The notes under the pieces: generated by a model
Database searches by the model: none
Told to the model about the DNA's origin: nothing
The model's input: only the letters and a program-made list of their open reading frames with translations
Shown here: piece after piece, positions 26,121 to 39,212 of the stretch
How the letters are laid out: each line of letters starts with the position of its first letter
Position numbering within the stretch: position 1 is the stretch's first letter
Position numbers and translations under genes: made by a program
Source: Nepenthes gracilis
Taxonomy: Eukaryota; Streptophyta; Magnoliopsida; Caryophyllales; Nepenthaceae
Assembly: GCA_033239525.1 (NCBI GenBank)
Contig: BSYO01000033.1
Location: forward strand, 11,628,901 to 11,692,900
Direction of reading: 5' to 3'
DNA length: 64,000 nt

Positions 26121-26217
26121 TACAAATGCTTTCATAACATTGCATAAAACCCTACGACCTAAATTGTCCTTAAATCGGGTGAATTCTCATTACCCGTTAT
26201 CAACCTTGGTCTTAAAC

Positions 26218-26430
26218 CGAGCGGCTCAGAAACGGTCGACTTTGAACCTCAATCCCGTACCGAGTGGCCCATACATGGTTAGATTTGAGCATCGATCTCG
26301 TATTGAGCAACTCAAACACAGTCGGATTTGAGCCTCGATCCCATACCGAGCAACCCATATGCGATCAAGTTCGAACCTCAATCTCCGTCACGGAGTGGTC
26401 CATGTACAATCGAATTCAAAACCTTATGGG
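26218..26430 (+). repeat. 43-bp tandem repeat in element A
   Basis: About four to five units of the form cgag(c/t)(g/a)(g/a)c(t/c)ca-a-a-ggtcga-tttgaacctc(a/g)atcccgtac. The first two begin at 26218 and 26261. The last unit is truncated and diverged. It lies between the gag position and the antisense coiled-coil frame, the same position as the minisatellites of element B. Confidence 0.8.
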
Positions 26431-27229
26431 ACTTTTCAACACGAGTGTGATAACTTCCTCCTAAAGGGATGAGCACCATCAATCTACAATGGTTGACAGT
26501 ACCCGACATATGAAAGTTACGATGTCCTCCAGTAGAACTGAGCACCGACGGGTACATGCAAGCGACGGTCTAGGCTAGTAAAAGCCCAACAATAAAAGCT
26601 ACAGGACTTAGCCGGCAACCACATGTTCCCAACGCTACAACCTCCTCCCAAGTAGGAGTGAGCGTAGTCCGGGTGCATGACTAAATTGACCTTGGTAGCG
26701 ACAATGTCAACAATGTTTGTCGGCTCTCCATCTCTCTCACCACTCACTCCCGAAGTGCACCCTCACAGTAAAGCGATCCGATCTAGAGTATGAGATTCCT
26801 TCTCGGCAAGTTCTTGGACCCCGCCTAAGGCTCAGGTAGCCCATGGTCAAAGCGTGCAAGCGCCAACATTTGGGCCTTACGGCGCCTCGGCAATGGTGAT
26901 AAAAGTGTTTAGTCAACGAGTAGAAAAGTATCGGATGAAGAAGTCTAGCATGCAATAGAAACATCAATAACAATGATCAATACGGTCTAACTATTTCATT
27001 AAAGAATCAGGGTATACATCCGAAGGCATCTGACCTCAAAGATACAAGATGCTATTTACGCCTATAACCGACTCAGGTGACTATTCTATGGTCAAAGACC
27101 CCTCGGACAATGTGGCACAAGCCCTCTACCCTCTCTCACCGGGTAGTCGATTAGGTCCCAATGGCAAGAAGCTCCAGCATTCCTCAAATTTAGGAAACCA
27201 ATAGGGAAGTCAGGGGGATCTAAGAAGGC

Positions 27230-28101
27230 GACATCTGTTTGCTGAAATGGATGCCCTCCTGAAACCGATCCTCTAGGGTAGGGACCCCCTTCTCAGGATG
27301 GAGCCTGATCCTCAACTCATCCTCGAGTGATGTGATCCTACTCATAGCTTGGGCATAGGCTTTGAAGAGCTCCCGTAATCTTGCCTCAGACTCGGAAAAG
27401 GCCTGGTCGAGGTTGTTGACATGTGCTTGACTCTGCAGCGCATCCCGACAGTAGTATCAACCCAGCGCTTCATCTCCTCGGTGATATGATCAGTTTGCAT
27501 GCGCAATAAGCGAGCAATCTCGTCTTCCTGTAAGAGCACAAACTCTTCCAACCAGCAAAGCACCCTTTGAGGTTATCAAATGAAAAGAGGGGTCAGCCAA
27601 AAACAACATCGATAAAGCATATATGCAGAGATCCGTACCACTTTTCAAATGAGATGGGCATACCTGGCAAGAAAACCCAATAGATTTGAGGCCTAGAGGC
27701 ACCCTCAAGGCACCGAGGGGCTTGAGCAATGGAGCGCACAGTTGGCGTCCTTCTTCGATGGCGACCCCATTCACTGAGTCCTCTTCATCGTTTTCCCCCA
27801 CCATTCATCCGTCCTCACTTCCCTCTTCAATCAAAGGCTCAAGGAAGAGGAAAAACGACTCCCCATGCCGGGGTGAGTAAGGTCAAAATGTCGATAACAT
27901 CTCGATCAACCATCTAGAAGGCAATAGCAAAAGTAGAGATGTTTGCAAAGGCCAATCGATGAAAAGAATAGTAGGAGGCACCGTACTTAAATAGACAAAG
28001 CTATTACTTGCAACGACATCACGGCAAAGCTGAAAGGTCTCGCCGCTATAATGGCAAATGATGCGTGTCCTCACCCAATCGAATTTGCCTGCAGACGCCA
28101 T
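27230..28101 (-). pseudogene. Antisense coiled-coil ORF of element A (broken)
   Basis: The minus strand opens with an ATG at 28101 (MASAGKFDWVRTR) and, after stops and frame changes, ends in a charged helical segment: EIARLLRMQTDHITEEMKRW, then in another frame ARLRELFKAYAQAMSRITSL and EDELRIR, then DRFQEGIH. The EGIH region corresponds to WDGIH near the end of the antisense ORF of element B, also following a coiled coil. This supports a shared antisense gene in both elements. Function unknown; similar antisense frames are described for Tat-lineage gypsy elements. Confidence 0.5.
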
Positions 28102-29772
28102 TATGACGGACGTCGCCTTGCACCCTCACACAGCCTGTTGCCACTCACTGTACTCTGCTACTCTAATCAGCGTGACGACTGTCCAACACTAGTCACCAAA
28201 AGCGTCTGTTCGCAATGATGCTCGACGCATCACACTCTAGAACTTGTAAAGTGACAGCATAGGCCCCGGCAAACTCGAGGCAAGGAAGTCCAACCCCCTC
28301 CCCAATTGGGCGTCGGGTCGAGAGGCCGAACATCGATGGGCCATGACATCGGTAAACCAAACTACCAAAACATGAAGATCCAAATGGTAGGAAGATGGGA
28401 GGTGACTAGGACAGGCTCGAGGTTAGGTTGGCTAGCCACCTCCCCGGCCGAGCGTTGGGTCGAGCGGCCGCATGCCGACCCACTAAAAATTGAGCCAACT
28501 ATCGGTCAGCTTGGTGGCAAGCAACAATGTTCGGAGGCAACCCCCCAAAAGAATTGAAATGGACAGTACACGGCCTAGTTGCCCATGAGGCTGGGTCGGT
28601 CAGCCCCTCCCCAGTCAATGCTAGGTTGAGTGGCCATGCGTTGACCCACCAAAAGATCAGGATGTCTAAGAGCTAGCTCATCAAAATGTGAAAGATCCGA
28701 ACTGCAAAGAGTGAAAAATCAAAGTATTCTAATTATTCACATCATATGAGAATATTGGGGATGCACAAGGAAGTCAAAGAATACTCGATAGTTCTATTCA
28801 TCGATTGCCTTTACAAAGTACAAACTCTCGATAGTAAACGTACAACATCATAAATGAATAAAAATATATGGAATGACGATCCGACTATTGAAGCTCTGCT
28901 CCACAGGCACACAACCTTGGGACGAAATCTTAATGGTGAGAGCACCACGTTTCGGACAATTGAAAAGATTATACTCCTACGTGCCGAAGTAGGAAACACA
29001 CGCTAAAGCCCTCGCCGACAAGAGTGAGGCACGAAGCACCAATTCCATCCGGGAAGCACCCACCAAAACCTACCATAGTCGGGAAAATTCACACATCAAC
29101 ACCGAACCTGGCACGATGACACTAGTCTAAGCTTCCACATGAACTCAAGGAATGTACCCCCAACATTAGCTTCTAGATCAAATCCCCATAGGATACCTGG
29201 GCTTTAGTCGCTCTACTAGAGGGGACGGAGTGTCAACCTCCCCCACCGAAAGGGCCAAGCAGCCACTCCTCCGAGGCTGTCTCGATAAGAGCTCTCGGTC
29301 ACCAACTGGTAAAAGAGGCAACGGCCCGTTACCCCGCTCAATACTATGCGAAACCAAGATGCATTAAGATAAAAAGAGGGAGACCAAAGCAAATCCAAAA
29401 CACGCCTTCAACACTAGCTCCCAGCATCGAGCTAGGGCCTTTGCCAACTTTGGCAAGTGGTTGGATAGGTTTAATGCCCGCTCTGAACATTCCCACAGCT
29501 TAGTTGGTGTGGATGATTCTTAGAGCGAGGTGTTGCGAGCCCCCGATTTATAGCTAGAAGAGGAGATCAACATGCCATCATTGTAGAAGTTCGTGCTGCC
29601 AATACCATCCGCAGAGATTTGGCGTAGCCATAGAATCACTCTCAAATCCTGTCAATCGGAGTAATAGTTTGCAAGGCTTATTGAAAAGGAAAGTGTACAG
29701 ACTTATCACGATGACGTCCAACCATTGCATGTCAGGGGTTGAAATTTCAAACCATCCGGTATCGAGGGCTAG

Positions 29773-31093
29773 TGATAGATCGATCACCCATGAACCAACC
29801 TGGATATTGAGACCCACGGTGAAAAGACTATCTGAAAGTCGCGACTCAGGAAAAGGCTCCCCCGAACCAAGGTTCGAAGATCGCATAATCCAGGATCGCT
29901 CACCAGTGCATGGGCTGGCCTAGCAGGCTGCCATGAACGACTCCATCAGGACGGCCCACGATCATTTTTTCTCACGCACTGAGAAAACTTGCCATAACCG
30001 GTCAATACAAGACTAGCAAATATTTTAAGAATGTTCATCTACGATTTGTGTGATCTCTCCCAAAGTGGTAACTGTCATATCAGGCGCCTCTCATAATTAC
30101 GTCAAAGAAGAAAGGATATCCTCCGGTCGGCCACGGTTGCTATGATAGACACCTATGATCGCGTAATCATTCCCAAAAAGGAAATTGCCATTGATAAACC
30201 CCCATAATTATCTACATAGCTTAGCAAACCTACGTGGACAATCGTCTGCCAGCCTGGGCGCCCAACGGCCTAAGCATTATTAATACATGTTTATTCTTAC
30301 AAGCAAGAAGGAAGAGAGAGGAAGAAAAAATGTACTACATACCTCATTCAGGAGACCATGCTCGAGTTTATCCATGAGGCTTACCCACCAGTCCTCCTAT
30401 TTAGGAGGATTGCCCACCAATCCTCCCAGGAGGAGGCTTGCCCTCTAGTCCATCTAGGAGGTGCTGCCTGAAGAATCCAACTCTCTGCCAAAGAGCCATC
30501 CTCCAATCAAAAGACTTATCCTCTGTCCAAGAGGCCGTCCAGGAAGCCTACCCTTCATCTCGAGAGGCCATTCAGAAGGCCTACCCTCTATTTAGGAGTC
30601 TTTTCTTCCATCCAGGAAGTGAACCCTCCATCCAGGAGGCTTGCCTTCCTTACCTCCATGTCACTCCTCTGTCGGGCATATCTCAAAGTATCTCAAAGGC
30701 GCCTCTCAGTTGAATGCACCTCGAAGACGTCCCTCAATCGGACGCACCTCTAGTGGCCCCTAGTCGGGCACACCTATAAGCTATCCCTCAATCGGGTGCA
30801 CCTCTAAACTGCACCTCAACCGGGCTCACCCAAACATTCAATCCCCACTACATGTATCAACGCATCTTCTTGCATCCTTGCATCTCTCTATTTTCTTTGA
30901 AATATATCTACCTTGAGTATTAGAGGATATATCAGGAGAAGTCATACAAATCATCTGACCTTTTGTTCATTCATTGTGTTGCGTAGGGTCTAGATTTAAA
31001 GAGATAGGGACCGAATCAACTCCAATTCGACCCGACGTAAAAAATCAAGTGGTTTCCTAACCGATATAATAACCTAGATCTAAGAATGCATCA
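29773..31093 (+). repeat. Right LTR of element A
   Basis: Counterpart of the left LTR, about 70 bp longer. It has the same internal repeats: 'ccatccaggaggc'-type units at about 30350-30650 and 'cgggcacacct'-type units at about 30670-30830. It ends GCATCA, followed by the target-duplication copy GATAG. No strong polypurine tract is visible directly upstream. Confidence 0.88.
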
Positions 31094-31382
31094 GATAGAG
31101 TACGTACTTTGTGATATACTTGAATTATATATTTCTGATATTTTATAACTTTTAAAGATTTTTATGATTTAATAATCAATACAAATATACAGTGACAATA
31201 TTCATTAATCTCATATCTAATTTTTGGGTAACTATCAAACTTATTAAAGTTTTAAATGTGGTTGCAATCATAACAGAAAAATATATTTATTCATAATCAA
31301 TCCCTAATTTTTGTTAGAAACCTTTTAAGTGGGGTTTATATAGCACAATTTTATTCTTTTCATTGTGTTTGCACACAAATAT
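31094..31382 (-). mobile_element. Old Ty1/copia pol, part 2 (middle of RT)
   Basis: On the minus strand this gives KNKIVLYK, GIDYE, VTQKLDMRLMNIVT and then a 'YSI' that joins across element A to 'KLQ...YGLKQ' in part 3. It is bounded on one side by the solo LTR at 31383 and on the other by element A. Confidence 0.82.
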
Positions 31383-33394
31383 TGCCACAGCCCTTATACG
31401 AGTAGAAAATTAAATAAATAATTAATTAAATCTTCATAAAATTTTTCTTTTCCTTTTAAATGGGATAAAATTCAAATAACCCAAATCATCGAGTTAGATT
31501 CAAACAAAACCAAAACCCAAACAATATAATAGTTATGATCTTTAACAATAAATAGAATACCTTGTCTGACACCTAGATAAATTAATTTAATAATTTACTC
31601 ACACTTAACTTATTTATAAGAAAAAATATCTACCAAATATTCAACAATAATGATATAAAACCTGTATAATTATCCATGCTAATAAAGAAATCTCCCAATA
31701 ATATAGATTATATGTAAATCAACAAAATAAAATTGCAACATAACCCTCAAAAAAATTCAATGATATCAAGATAATGGAAGAAATAATAAAACTTTCCTCA
31801 TCTAAGTAAATCCAAAAACCATCTAATCTAAATAATTTTTAAAATGATAAATTACGAATTTAATACTCACTAAATATATATATAAATGATAATAAACATA
31901 TGTCTACAAAATAGAAAGAAGGATCTAAATTAGTAAACAAGGTGAAATCTAATGTATCCAAATATCAAGTGTCTTAACATGATTTTGTATGAAAAATTTG
32001 TAATCGATACATGAATATTTAATAATCATGAAATCTTTCAAATGTCTAACTATCAATAAATCTAAAGGCTCAAAAGTCTAAAAATCCAATCAAAAGATTG
32101 CAAAGATTTAATTATGCAGAGTTGGATAAATTCAAACATTGTATCTAAAACCTGCACATATCTAATGATCAAATATTTTAAAATATCAAATAATATGTAG
32201 GTAAAATTCTAAAAATTTAAAATATGTTAAAATTTAAGAACTAATGATCAAAAGACCAATTTTAAGAAATGATTATACATACTTTTAAAACCTTATATCA
32301 AAATAATACTATTTAAACCTGTAGATTGATTATATACAAATTATTCCTTTTAAACAAAGTCAAATATTACCTTTTTTGTCATCCGTGCAGATTGGTATAG
32401 CTCTTAAGTATATCTAAATAAATTAATATATTTAAATATATTATTTTATTCAATTTTTTATGATTATTCTCAAAAAAATAAATGGTGATTTTTATAATAA
32501 AAGGCTGAAAAGTTTTCTTCTTTGATGAAAAATACAAATCCAAAACTTTTTACATTGTAAAATAGTACAAATACCAAATCAAATATTAAAATAGAGCCTA
32601 ATCTGAAATATATGTATGGATTATTATATATAAGGCTAAATATATAAGTTTATAACTTTTCTTCTCAAATATTTCATATATGAATAAAATATCTCAATAT
32701 ATTTGCTTATACCGTAAAAAATGAATAATCTCCAAATCTTTTGACCAAAAACTAGACCTTTAATGAAAACTTTTTGCATGCAGCAATATTCAAGTAGGAA
32801 GATAGCAGGTGACACGTGTATATAATAAAATAAAAAATATAAATAAAATTTAAAGGAACCTAAAATTAGACCTAAGATCGGTAATAGAAGTACATGCCCC
32901 AACCTTCTAATCTAACATATTTGACAAGATAAAATTCTTAAATCTTCTTACTTTTCTTCCTTTCTCTTTTCTTTTTTCTTTCTTTCTCCCTCCTCTCCCC
33001 ATCTTTCTAACAAAAATGACCAAAATAGTGTATGTAGGTGACATATATATATCCAAATTGGCAGCACGAGGGCTAAATAGGCGCATATCAGGCATCGCTA
33101 AAACCCTCAATCACAGTTTATGTGCCAATATTCTACCTTTTCCATACTCAAGCACATAATAGTTGCAACTCAAGGACCTATATATTCCCAAATGTATATG
33201 AGTGCCCCAAAGACGTATATTAAACATGGGATTCTACCCAAAATACGTATAAGTATGACTTAGGTGCCCATTAGGTGCCAAATATTATTTCAGAATTTGA
33301 CTTTTTTTTTAAAATTTTATTATTCTATTAATTCTAAATTGATTCAAAATTATATTAGTGATATCATAATTTATAAATAAATTCGGATATTGTA
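31383..33394. mobile_element. Solo LTR, Ty3/gypsy-like, inserted in copia pol
   Basis: It starts TGCCACAG and ends GGATATTGTA, with a perfect 5-bp target duplication AATAT at 31378-31382 and 33395-33399. It is similar along its length to the solo LTR at 59417-61369, for example 'tgtctga' near 31556, 'ctatttaaacctgtagat' near 32308, and a pyrimidine-rich 'ctttctccctcctctcccc' block near 32980. It has no internal region or second LTR, so it arose by LTR-LTR recombination. Removing it and one AATAT copy brings the copia pol halves together in the order expected for RT. Confidence 0.88.
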
Positions 33395-33715
33395 AATATC
33401 CACTTATATTCAACATGAATAACATTATTAGGTGCTTAAACTACACATCTAAATACTTCTCATTTTTCTAATAAGCCTAGTTTAGCCATAATAGCTTCTT
33501 TTTATTTTGGCCAGTTATTTTTAAGTCTGACACATTTGGATAGGCCTTGGCTCACTTTCCATATTACTTTGGTAATGTCAAGAACCATTTGAAATGCGAG
33601 TACATTGTCAACAACATTTTTATTCATATCTCATATTTTACATGTACCATGTCATGTATTAAGGCATCATTATTTTTATAAGCATTGTCTTTTTCAGAAT
33701 ATTCGTCTTTGGAAC
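33395..33715 (-). mobile_element. Old Ty1/copia pol, part 1 (start of RT)
   Basis: The minus strand reads NNWPK followed by KEAIMAKLGLLEK and EVFRCVV, then VEYKWI, the usual lead-in to copia reverse transcriptase (WKEAI-AEL...KREVFGP...GYKWVF). The next residues (FV-KHNEKN) are found after the solo LTR at 31382. Stops are present. Confidence 0.78.
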
Positions 33716-36700
33716 ATCCTTTTATAAAGGTTGTATAACATATCAGATGTTTTTAATTCTATTATTTTATAAGAATATATTATCTGATTAGTTATGATAA
33801 TTATTTGACTATTTTTAATATTAATTAAATAACAAAAAATATATTATGGTACATTGGTAACTATTTTTGGCTTACGATTTCATGGTTGGACTTAAAATTT
33901 AGGTTTGAATTACTTAGTGGACTGTGTATAAAAAATTTTAATCGTAAGGCTCTTTTTTGGATGAGATTGTGAGATTCATTTAGAGTTAAATTTTCTATAA
34001 TAAATTGATAATGTTAAATAACATATCAACTATTTAAAAAACGAGCAGATATTTAGTATTTGGATCTAATGAGTTTAAAATATTTGGATCAATATATTGG
34101 ACTTGGATATTTAGGCCATTAATTTGAGTTTAGATTAATTAGTTGATTAGGTTGAGTTAATTTAATTGTGAATCGAGGTAATTGAGTGAATATTTATATA
34201 TTTAAATTAAGTGGATCTTAGTGTGTTAGTAATTGTTGACTAAAAATATAATTATATAATTAAATTTAAAGGGGTCAAAATATTAAAAATTAATATTATT
34301 GTAAGAATAATTAGATAAATAAATAAATTAATAATATTTTTAATTAGATATTTATAATAATAATAATAATAACAATATATAATATAATAATCATCTTCAT
34401 CATAATCATCATCAGTATTAGGAAGAAAAGAAAAAGAAGAAGGAAAGGAAAGAGAAGAGAAAAGAAGGACAGGAGTGGTGGAAGGAAAGAAGAAGAAAAA
34501 AGGAAAATGTGGCATGGCTATCAGCTAGATAAATCGATATTAGGAATGGCAACCAAAATAACCCTAATACGATTTACCTCTCTTTTTTTTTATATAAAAT
34601 ACAATAGTGTGAATGGAGGGAGGAAGAGCGCAAGCTGAACAAAATAACCAACACCGTCGCCTCCATCGTCGAAAGAAAAGTAAGAAATTGAGATAAATAA
34701 ATCTTTTTCTTCTTTTTATTGATATTGATTTTCTGCTTACATGTCAAGATTTTATAGGATTTGTGACCTCCCTTTGTATACCAAAAAGTTGGGTGAAAAC
34801 ACAGGGTGATGGGAAATTGATTTTTTTTGAGGGGTTCGTCAGGTTTTAGGGCTTGAAAATTTGTAGGTTTATGCCACAAAATATTAAGGAGGGACATTTA
34901 TAATTTAGTAATTATCGTAGAAGATGATGTCAGGAATATTATTAGTGACAGTATCATAGATTGTATGTATATACTATGGGTACAATATTTTATAGGACTG
35001 TTGGAATAGTAGGGATACCATAAATATCGATTAACCTCATAATTTTTACCTAGTCATTAGAGGTATAAATATATGGCCTTTGGCTTATTATAGTAGAATA
35101 AGATTTATAATTATTATTGCTATCTTGTACAATAGATATTATTATCTCATATAATGGTGACATCATATTAAGTTGATAATCGAATTCGGTGGAATCCATA
35201 TTGTATTTATGATGTCTAGCTGTTCAAATAGCTTCTAGGTCGTGAATATGGCATATTATTTAGTCTTTAACAGTGATTGGTATGCTGCATATTTTTATTG
35301 GCATATATATATTTAATATTATAGTTTGAGATGCTTACTTATATTTTTGTATTATGGATTATATTTACTTATTGGGTATTCGACTCATTATTATATTTCC
35401 TTAACTTATGATGTTATGGATATTAGTTGGGATTTGTGAAATTATCGTTAAGCACTAGGTAGCAATAATTCTTGAGTTAGTGGGTTAAAATTGATAATGA
35501 AAATTATTCCTTTTATTATTGTTATTTCTTTTCTATAGAATGATTTGATAGTTATGGTTGGAATTGCGTCCCTTGATTTTGGTAAATGGGTCAAATATTT
35601 TATTGTCCTATATTTTTAAAGGATCAATATTTATTAATATATTAAATTTTAAATTTATTTATATTGATAGATGGTTGAATTAATGATTTCAGTGGTTTTA
35701 GATTTTCTATGTGGTCGGTCCAGATCGGGTCCAAAGACTTCAAGTCCAACTTGCCTCAGGTTGTATTTTAGGATATTTTTTAATGAGATTTTTGGTCTGT
35801 TTAGGGGCACTAATTTTGTTATTTGTTATTTTTTCCTCTATAAATTCTTATCTCCGGAATCAATGGGTTTTTACACTTAAGGCTTACCATAAATTCATTT
35901 GCTACTTTATTAACAAATTCTTCTTCAGGGACTAAAATCCTTATTGGAATATTAATGACTGAAATATGTGATTTTACTACACTTTTGATGTTAGTGAGCA
36001 CGTTTGGTAATTAATTTGCAATACTTTATAATTAAATTATTTTATAAACTTTTAGTTCAAATTAATTTGTGTGAGTACCAAAATGAGATAAAGATAAATT
36101 TTTTCACTTAGAGTTTATGTTCAATTTTAGACACAAATTTCTCTCTCCAAGTAATAGAAATAGTGTTTTATTAAATAGGTAATCTTTAAAATATACCCTA
36201 AAAATATCCCTTATAAAAGGTTTAAAGTATCTAATGATAGATAGAGAATTAAAATCAATATAAATATTAAGTCCACATTGGGGACCCATGAGGGGGTGCA
36301 ATTAGAATAAAAAGATTAGAAATATTTGGTGGTTAACCAAATTAAAAAAAATTTTCTACATTAAAAATTATTGTACTTTATTGTGTTTCTTGTACTTATA
36401 ATTTTAGTGGCTGACGTGTGATGAAGGGTTCAAGTTTGTTCCATTTCGCTGGATTATGTGTATCCAAGTCAAGCCCCAACGTAAATATATGCCAAATTAT
36501 ATTTGTTTGCACTGATTAAATTACATTCATATGAAAAGCCATGTGAAAATGTTAAGATTGATTAAAATTTCTAGTTAGATAAGGACACAATTAAAGATGA
36601 TTGATCTAGCTCGACCTCAATATTATTTTATTTTTCATTAAATGTAAAATTTTAAATATAATTATACTTGGATCTTAACCGAACAATTTAAAATTCTAAA

Positions 36701-37868
36701 TTTGATAATTTCTTAATATGGTATTTAAGCTCAATTTGTGAAGTCCCAATTTACATTCAATTATTTCCTTGTATATGATATAGAGTAAATCAGCCATGAC
36801 TCCATATGTAATACGACATGTTAAGTATTGAGGCTTGAAAGATAAAAACTTAGTGGGTCATTTTACAGAAAATAGCACAACGTTCAGTGAATTTAATGAC
36901 GAAATGTTAGTAACGATCCTTAATTTTAATTTCACATTTAATCTTAATTGTGAAAATTTTAAATATCTAAGATTGATTTATATCTAACGTGCTTCATTTG
37001 GACGTCGCAGCGCTTGCAGTGTGTTGGGGGTCGTTGAATTTGAAATCCAACGGTTTACTATTTTCTTATAATAACAAATAAAAAAATAAAAAAATATTTT
37101 TTTAATAACAAAAAATATGGGTAGTTGAATTTGAAATCCAATGATCCTGGAGCAGCCACAGGCGCTATAATATCCGTATAACGTCACAGCGCCTCTCAAC
37201 TTAATTATTTTCTCCATCACCTTCTCCCTTCCTGTGTGATTGGTCGACCTCTTCGGTCTTCCCAGTCTCTTCCCGCACCTCAATTTTGTTTTTGTCTCCT
37301 CCTCTTGTTTCATTCAAATGTCTCTCCTCTAGATGGCTGATCTTTATTGTCTTTTAAGGCCTTTAAGCATGGGATCAAGGTGAAGGTGCCCATTTTTTTA
37401 AAATTTAAATTACTAATATTTAAATAAATAATTATAATATATTTATTTTTTAAATATAAAAAAATCAGTTATTAAATGATAATTATCTAATTTAAAATAA
37501 ATAGTTAAGATATTAAAAAAAAATAACACCTATTTCTTTAAAAGATGAAGTCGTCCCCAACCCTTTAAGGATAGTGGCGTCTCTTATTTGGTGGATTTAT
37601 GCGCTTGGCTTGATCCACATCTTGTGTCGTATATTTAGTTTTTTATTAAAATGGTTTAATATTATCATATATTATAATTTTTTATATTATATTAAGAAAA
37701 TTAATTTCTAATGATTGTCACCTTTAGTTAAAAAAAACATTTATATAATTAATTCCATAAGTACGTAACCACTTATTATATATTTTAGATAATATGAGGC
37801 ATTTTCTGAATAAATAAAGGATTAATTTTTATATTTGAAATAAAATTGAAATTTTCATCGATTCTAAC
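33716..37868. other. Intergenic, AT-rich; possible degraded LTR in reverse orientation
   Basis: No gene recognised. About 34240-34900 runs (AAT)n-like DNA, then an AG-rich 'agaagaagga' block, then a TATATAAAA box and 'cgcctccatcgtcg'. In reverse complement this resembles the AT-rich, trinucleotide and CT-rich order of the LTR at 1-983 and of the solo LTRs. Near 35710-35740 lies 'ggtccagatcgggtcc'. These hint at another gypsy LTR spanning perhaps 33.9-35.9 kb, but I cannot find matching ends or a target duplication. Confidence 0.35.
37010..37195. mobile_element. Possible small MITE with internal 'gttgaatttgaaatccaa' repeats
   Basis: Left end 'gcagcgcttgcagtg' and right end, reverse-complemented, 'gcgcctgtggctgctcc' are loosely inverted. 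The block GTTGAATTTGAAATCCAA occurs twice (about 37032 and 37124). No convincing target duplication is seen, so this is a weak call. Confidence 0.3.
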
Positions 37869-38820
37869 TGTTGCGTTGACGAGTTCTAACCGTCTATCTA
37901 CCAAAATTTGAGTGGCCTTGTGCGGTTGTGGACGGGCGGATACGGACAACATAAAGTAAATAGAAAACGAACAGTAAAATAGCAGTACGATGACACAAAG
38001 AAAACATGCAATTTACGTGGAAAACCCCATTATACAAGAAGGGGTTAAAACCACGGCAACGGACTGAAAGCCCTTAAGTTTCGCTATTATGGCAAATGAG
38101 TACAGTGAGAACTGTGCCTATTCGTCTCCTGATGATTCTGATGTATGAAGTCTTGCTTCTTTTTTTCCTTCACTCTTTCTCTTTTCCTTTTTTCTTTTCT
38201 CTCGAGAATTCTTTACTCAATATACTCAGACAGAATTTTTCGGAATCCCCCGTTAGCAGCCTGAAGGGGGTATTTATAAGGGAGAGGGTGCCGTTAGAAA
38301 GGAGACACGTGACCTTTGGTGCATCGTGGTGTCTGCCACCAGTCTGCAGTGCATTTGTGTGTGGGACACTTGTCACGGGTCAAATCACAGACATCTTGAG
38401 CGTGGGGTTTCTTTCTGCAGATACGGCGTGTCAGAAGCGGTTGATCACTCGTGGCGGCGCATGCTCTGCAAGTCATCCGAGCTGGCATCCTTTGTCACTT
38501 TGGCTCATTATCTTGAAGGCTTGAGAATGTTGTGGCCGTCCTCGTCCATTGAGAGCCCCATGCATCCTTTGCTCGCTGCGCTAGGCTCTCGGGCATTTCA
38601 TCCGGTAAATGTCCTCGTAACTTGGTTGATGTCATCAGCCATACATGGCTTCTCGGACTGCCATTGCCATTCCTGGCTTCTCAGCTTAAATCTGCGGGTG
38701 CTTGGGCCTAACATAGTCTTTTGGGCCTAGTTGGGCTCGTGGGCCTCTTGGGTCAGTTTACCCTTGTGATCTTCTGGGCGTGCAATTGTAATTTTGGGCC
38801 TTGGGTTCCAAGACCCATCA
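37869..38820 (-). repeat. LTR of element B (3' LTR)
   Basis: Aligns almost base for base with 42967-43916, including 'ccgtctatctacc', 'acgtggaaaacccc', 'gaagtcttgcttctttttt' and 'ctcgtccattgagagcccc'. The two plus-strand ORFs within it (38096-38524 and 38326-38730) lie wholly in the LTR and are not genes. Confidence 0.92.
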
Positions 38821-38834
38821 TGAGCCCCCCATGT
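38821..38834 (-). other. Polypurine tract of element B
   Basis: On the minus strand ACATGGGGGGCTCA directly precedes the LTR start TGATGGG. A G-run at this place is the usual primer for plus-strand DNA synthesis. Confidence 0.6.
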
Positions 38835-39212
38835 CAAATGGTTCGAGGACTCAGCCATTTGACATGCCTTGCATCCCTCCATTACGACGGTTCTCGGCCT
38901 CCATTTTCTTGTGAAGCGCACCAGGTCTTTTCACAAAGGACTCCATCTTTTGCCGCATTTCATTTTTCTACGGAGTACTAAATGCGATATCTGATTGAAG
39001 TGACGTCGCTTCGGGAAGCCCCAAAGTCCACGCCTGCTCACTGCGTATGGGACATTGACATGTGGCAAGGTCATAATGAGGGCGTTTGTTTTTCGTTTGA
39101 AATTTCCTTTAAATTCCCTTTTTCGTCTTTATTCTTTCCCTCCTCCTTTTCTTCCTTCACTTTGTGTTCTCTGAAACTCCTTCTCGTCGTCAAGTTTTCG
39201 CTCCTTGTCGCC

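Larger units (their letters stand above)
22274..31093 (+). mobile_element. LTR retrotransposon A, Ty3/gypsy Tat-like, non-autonomous, inserted into copia pol
   Basis: Two LTRs (22274-23522 and 29773-31093) share TGATAGATC starts and GA(C/T)(A/G)CAT-A ends. The flanking pentanucleotides GATTG (22269-22273) and GATAG (31094-31098) are a 4/5-matching target duplication. Just after the left LTR, 'gatgccatctatagga' resembles the 'ggcgccatctgtggga' segment found at gypsy primer sites, which puts the element in plus orientation. The 6.2-kb interior has no recognisable protease, RT, RNase H or integrase. It has a 43-bp tandem repeat block (about 26218-26430) and a decayed coiled-coil frame on the minus strand (27230-28101). 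Its GC content is clearly higher than the flanks. One base is unresolved (N at 24458). Confidence 0.85.

Noticed and set aside
30438..30713. Pro/Ser-rich ORF
   Set aside because: It follows the short repeats within the right LTR of element A; the same kind of frame appears in the left LTR.
38096..38730. Two overlapping ORFs of over 130 codons
   Set aside because: Both lie within the LTR of element B and recur in the other LTR with changes of frame.
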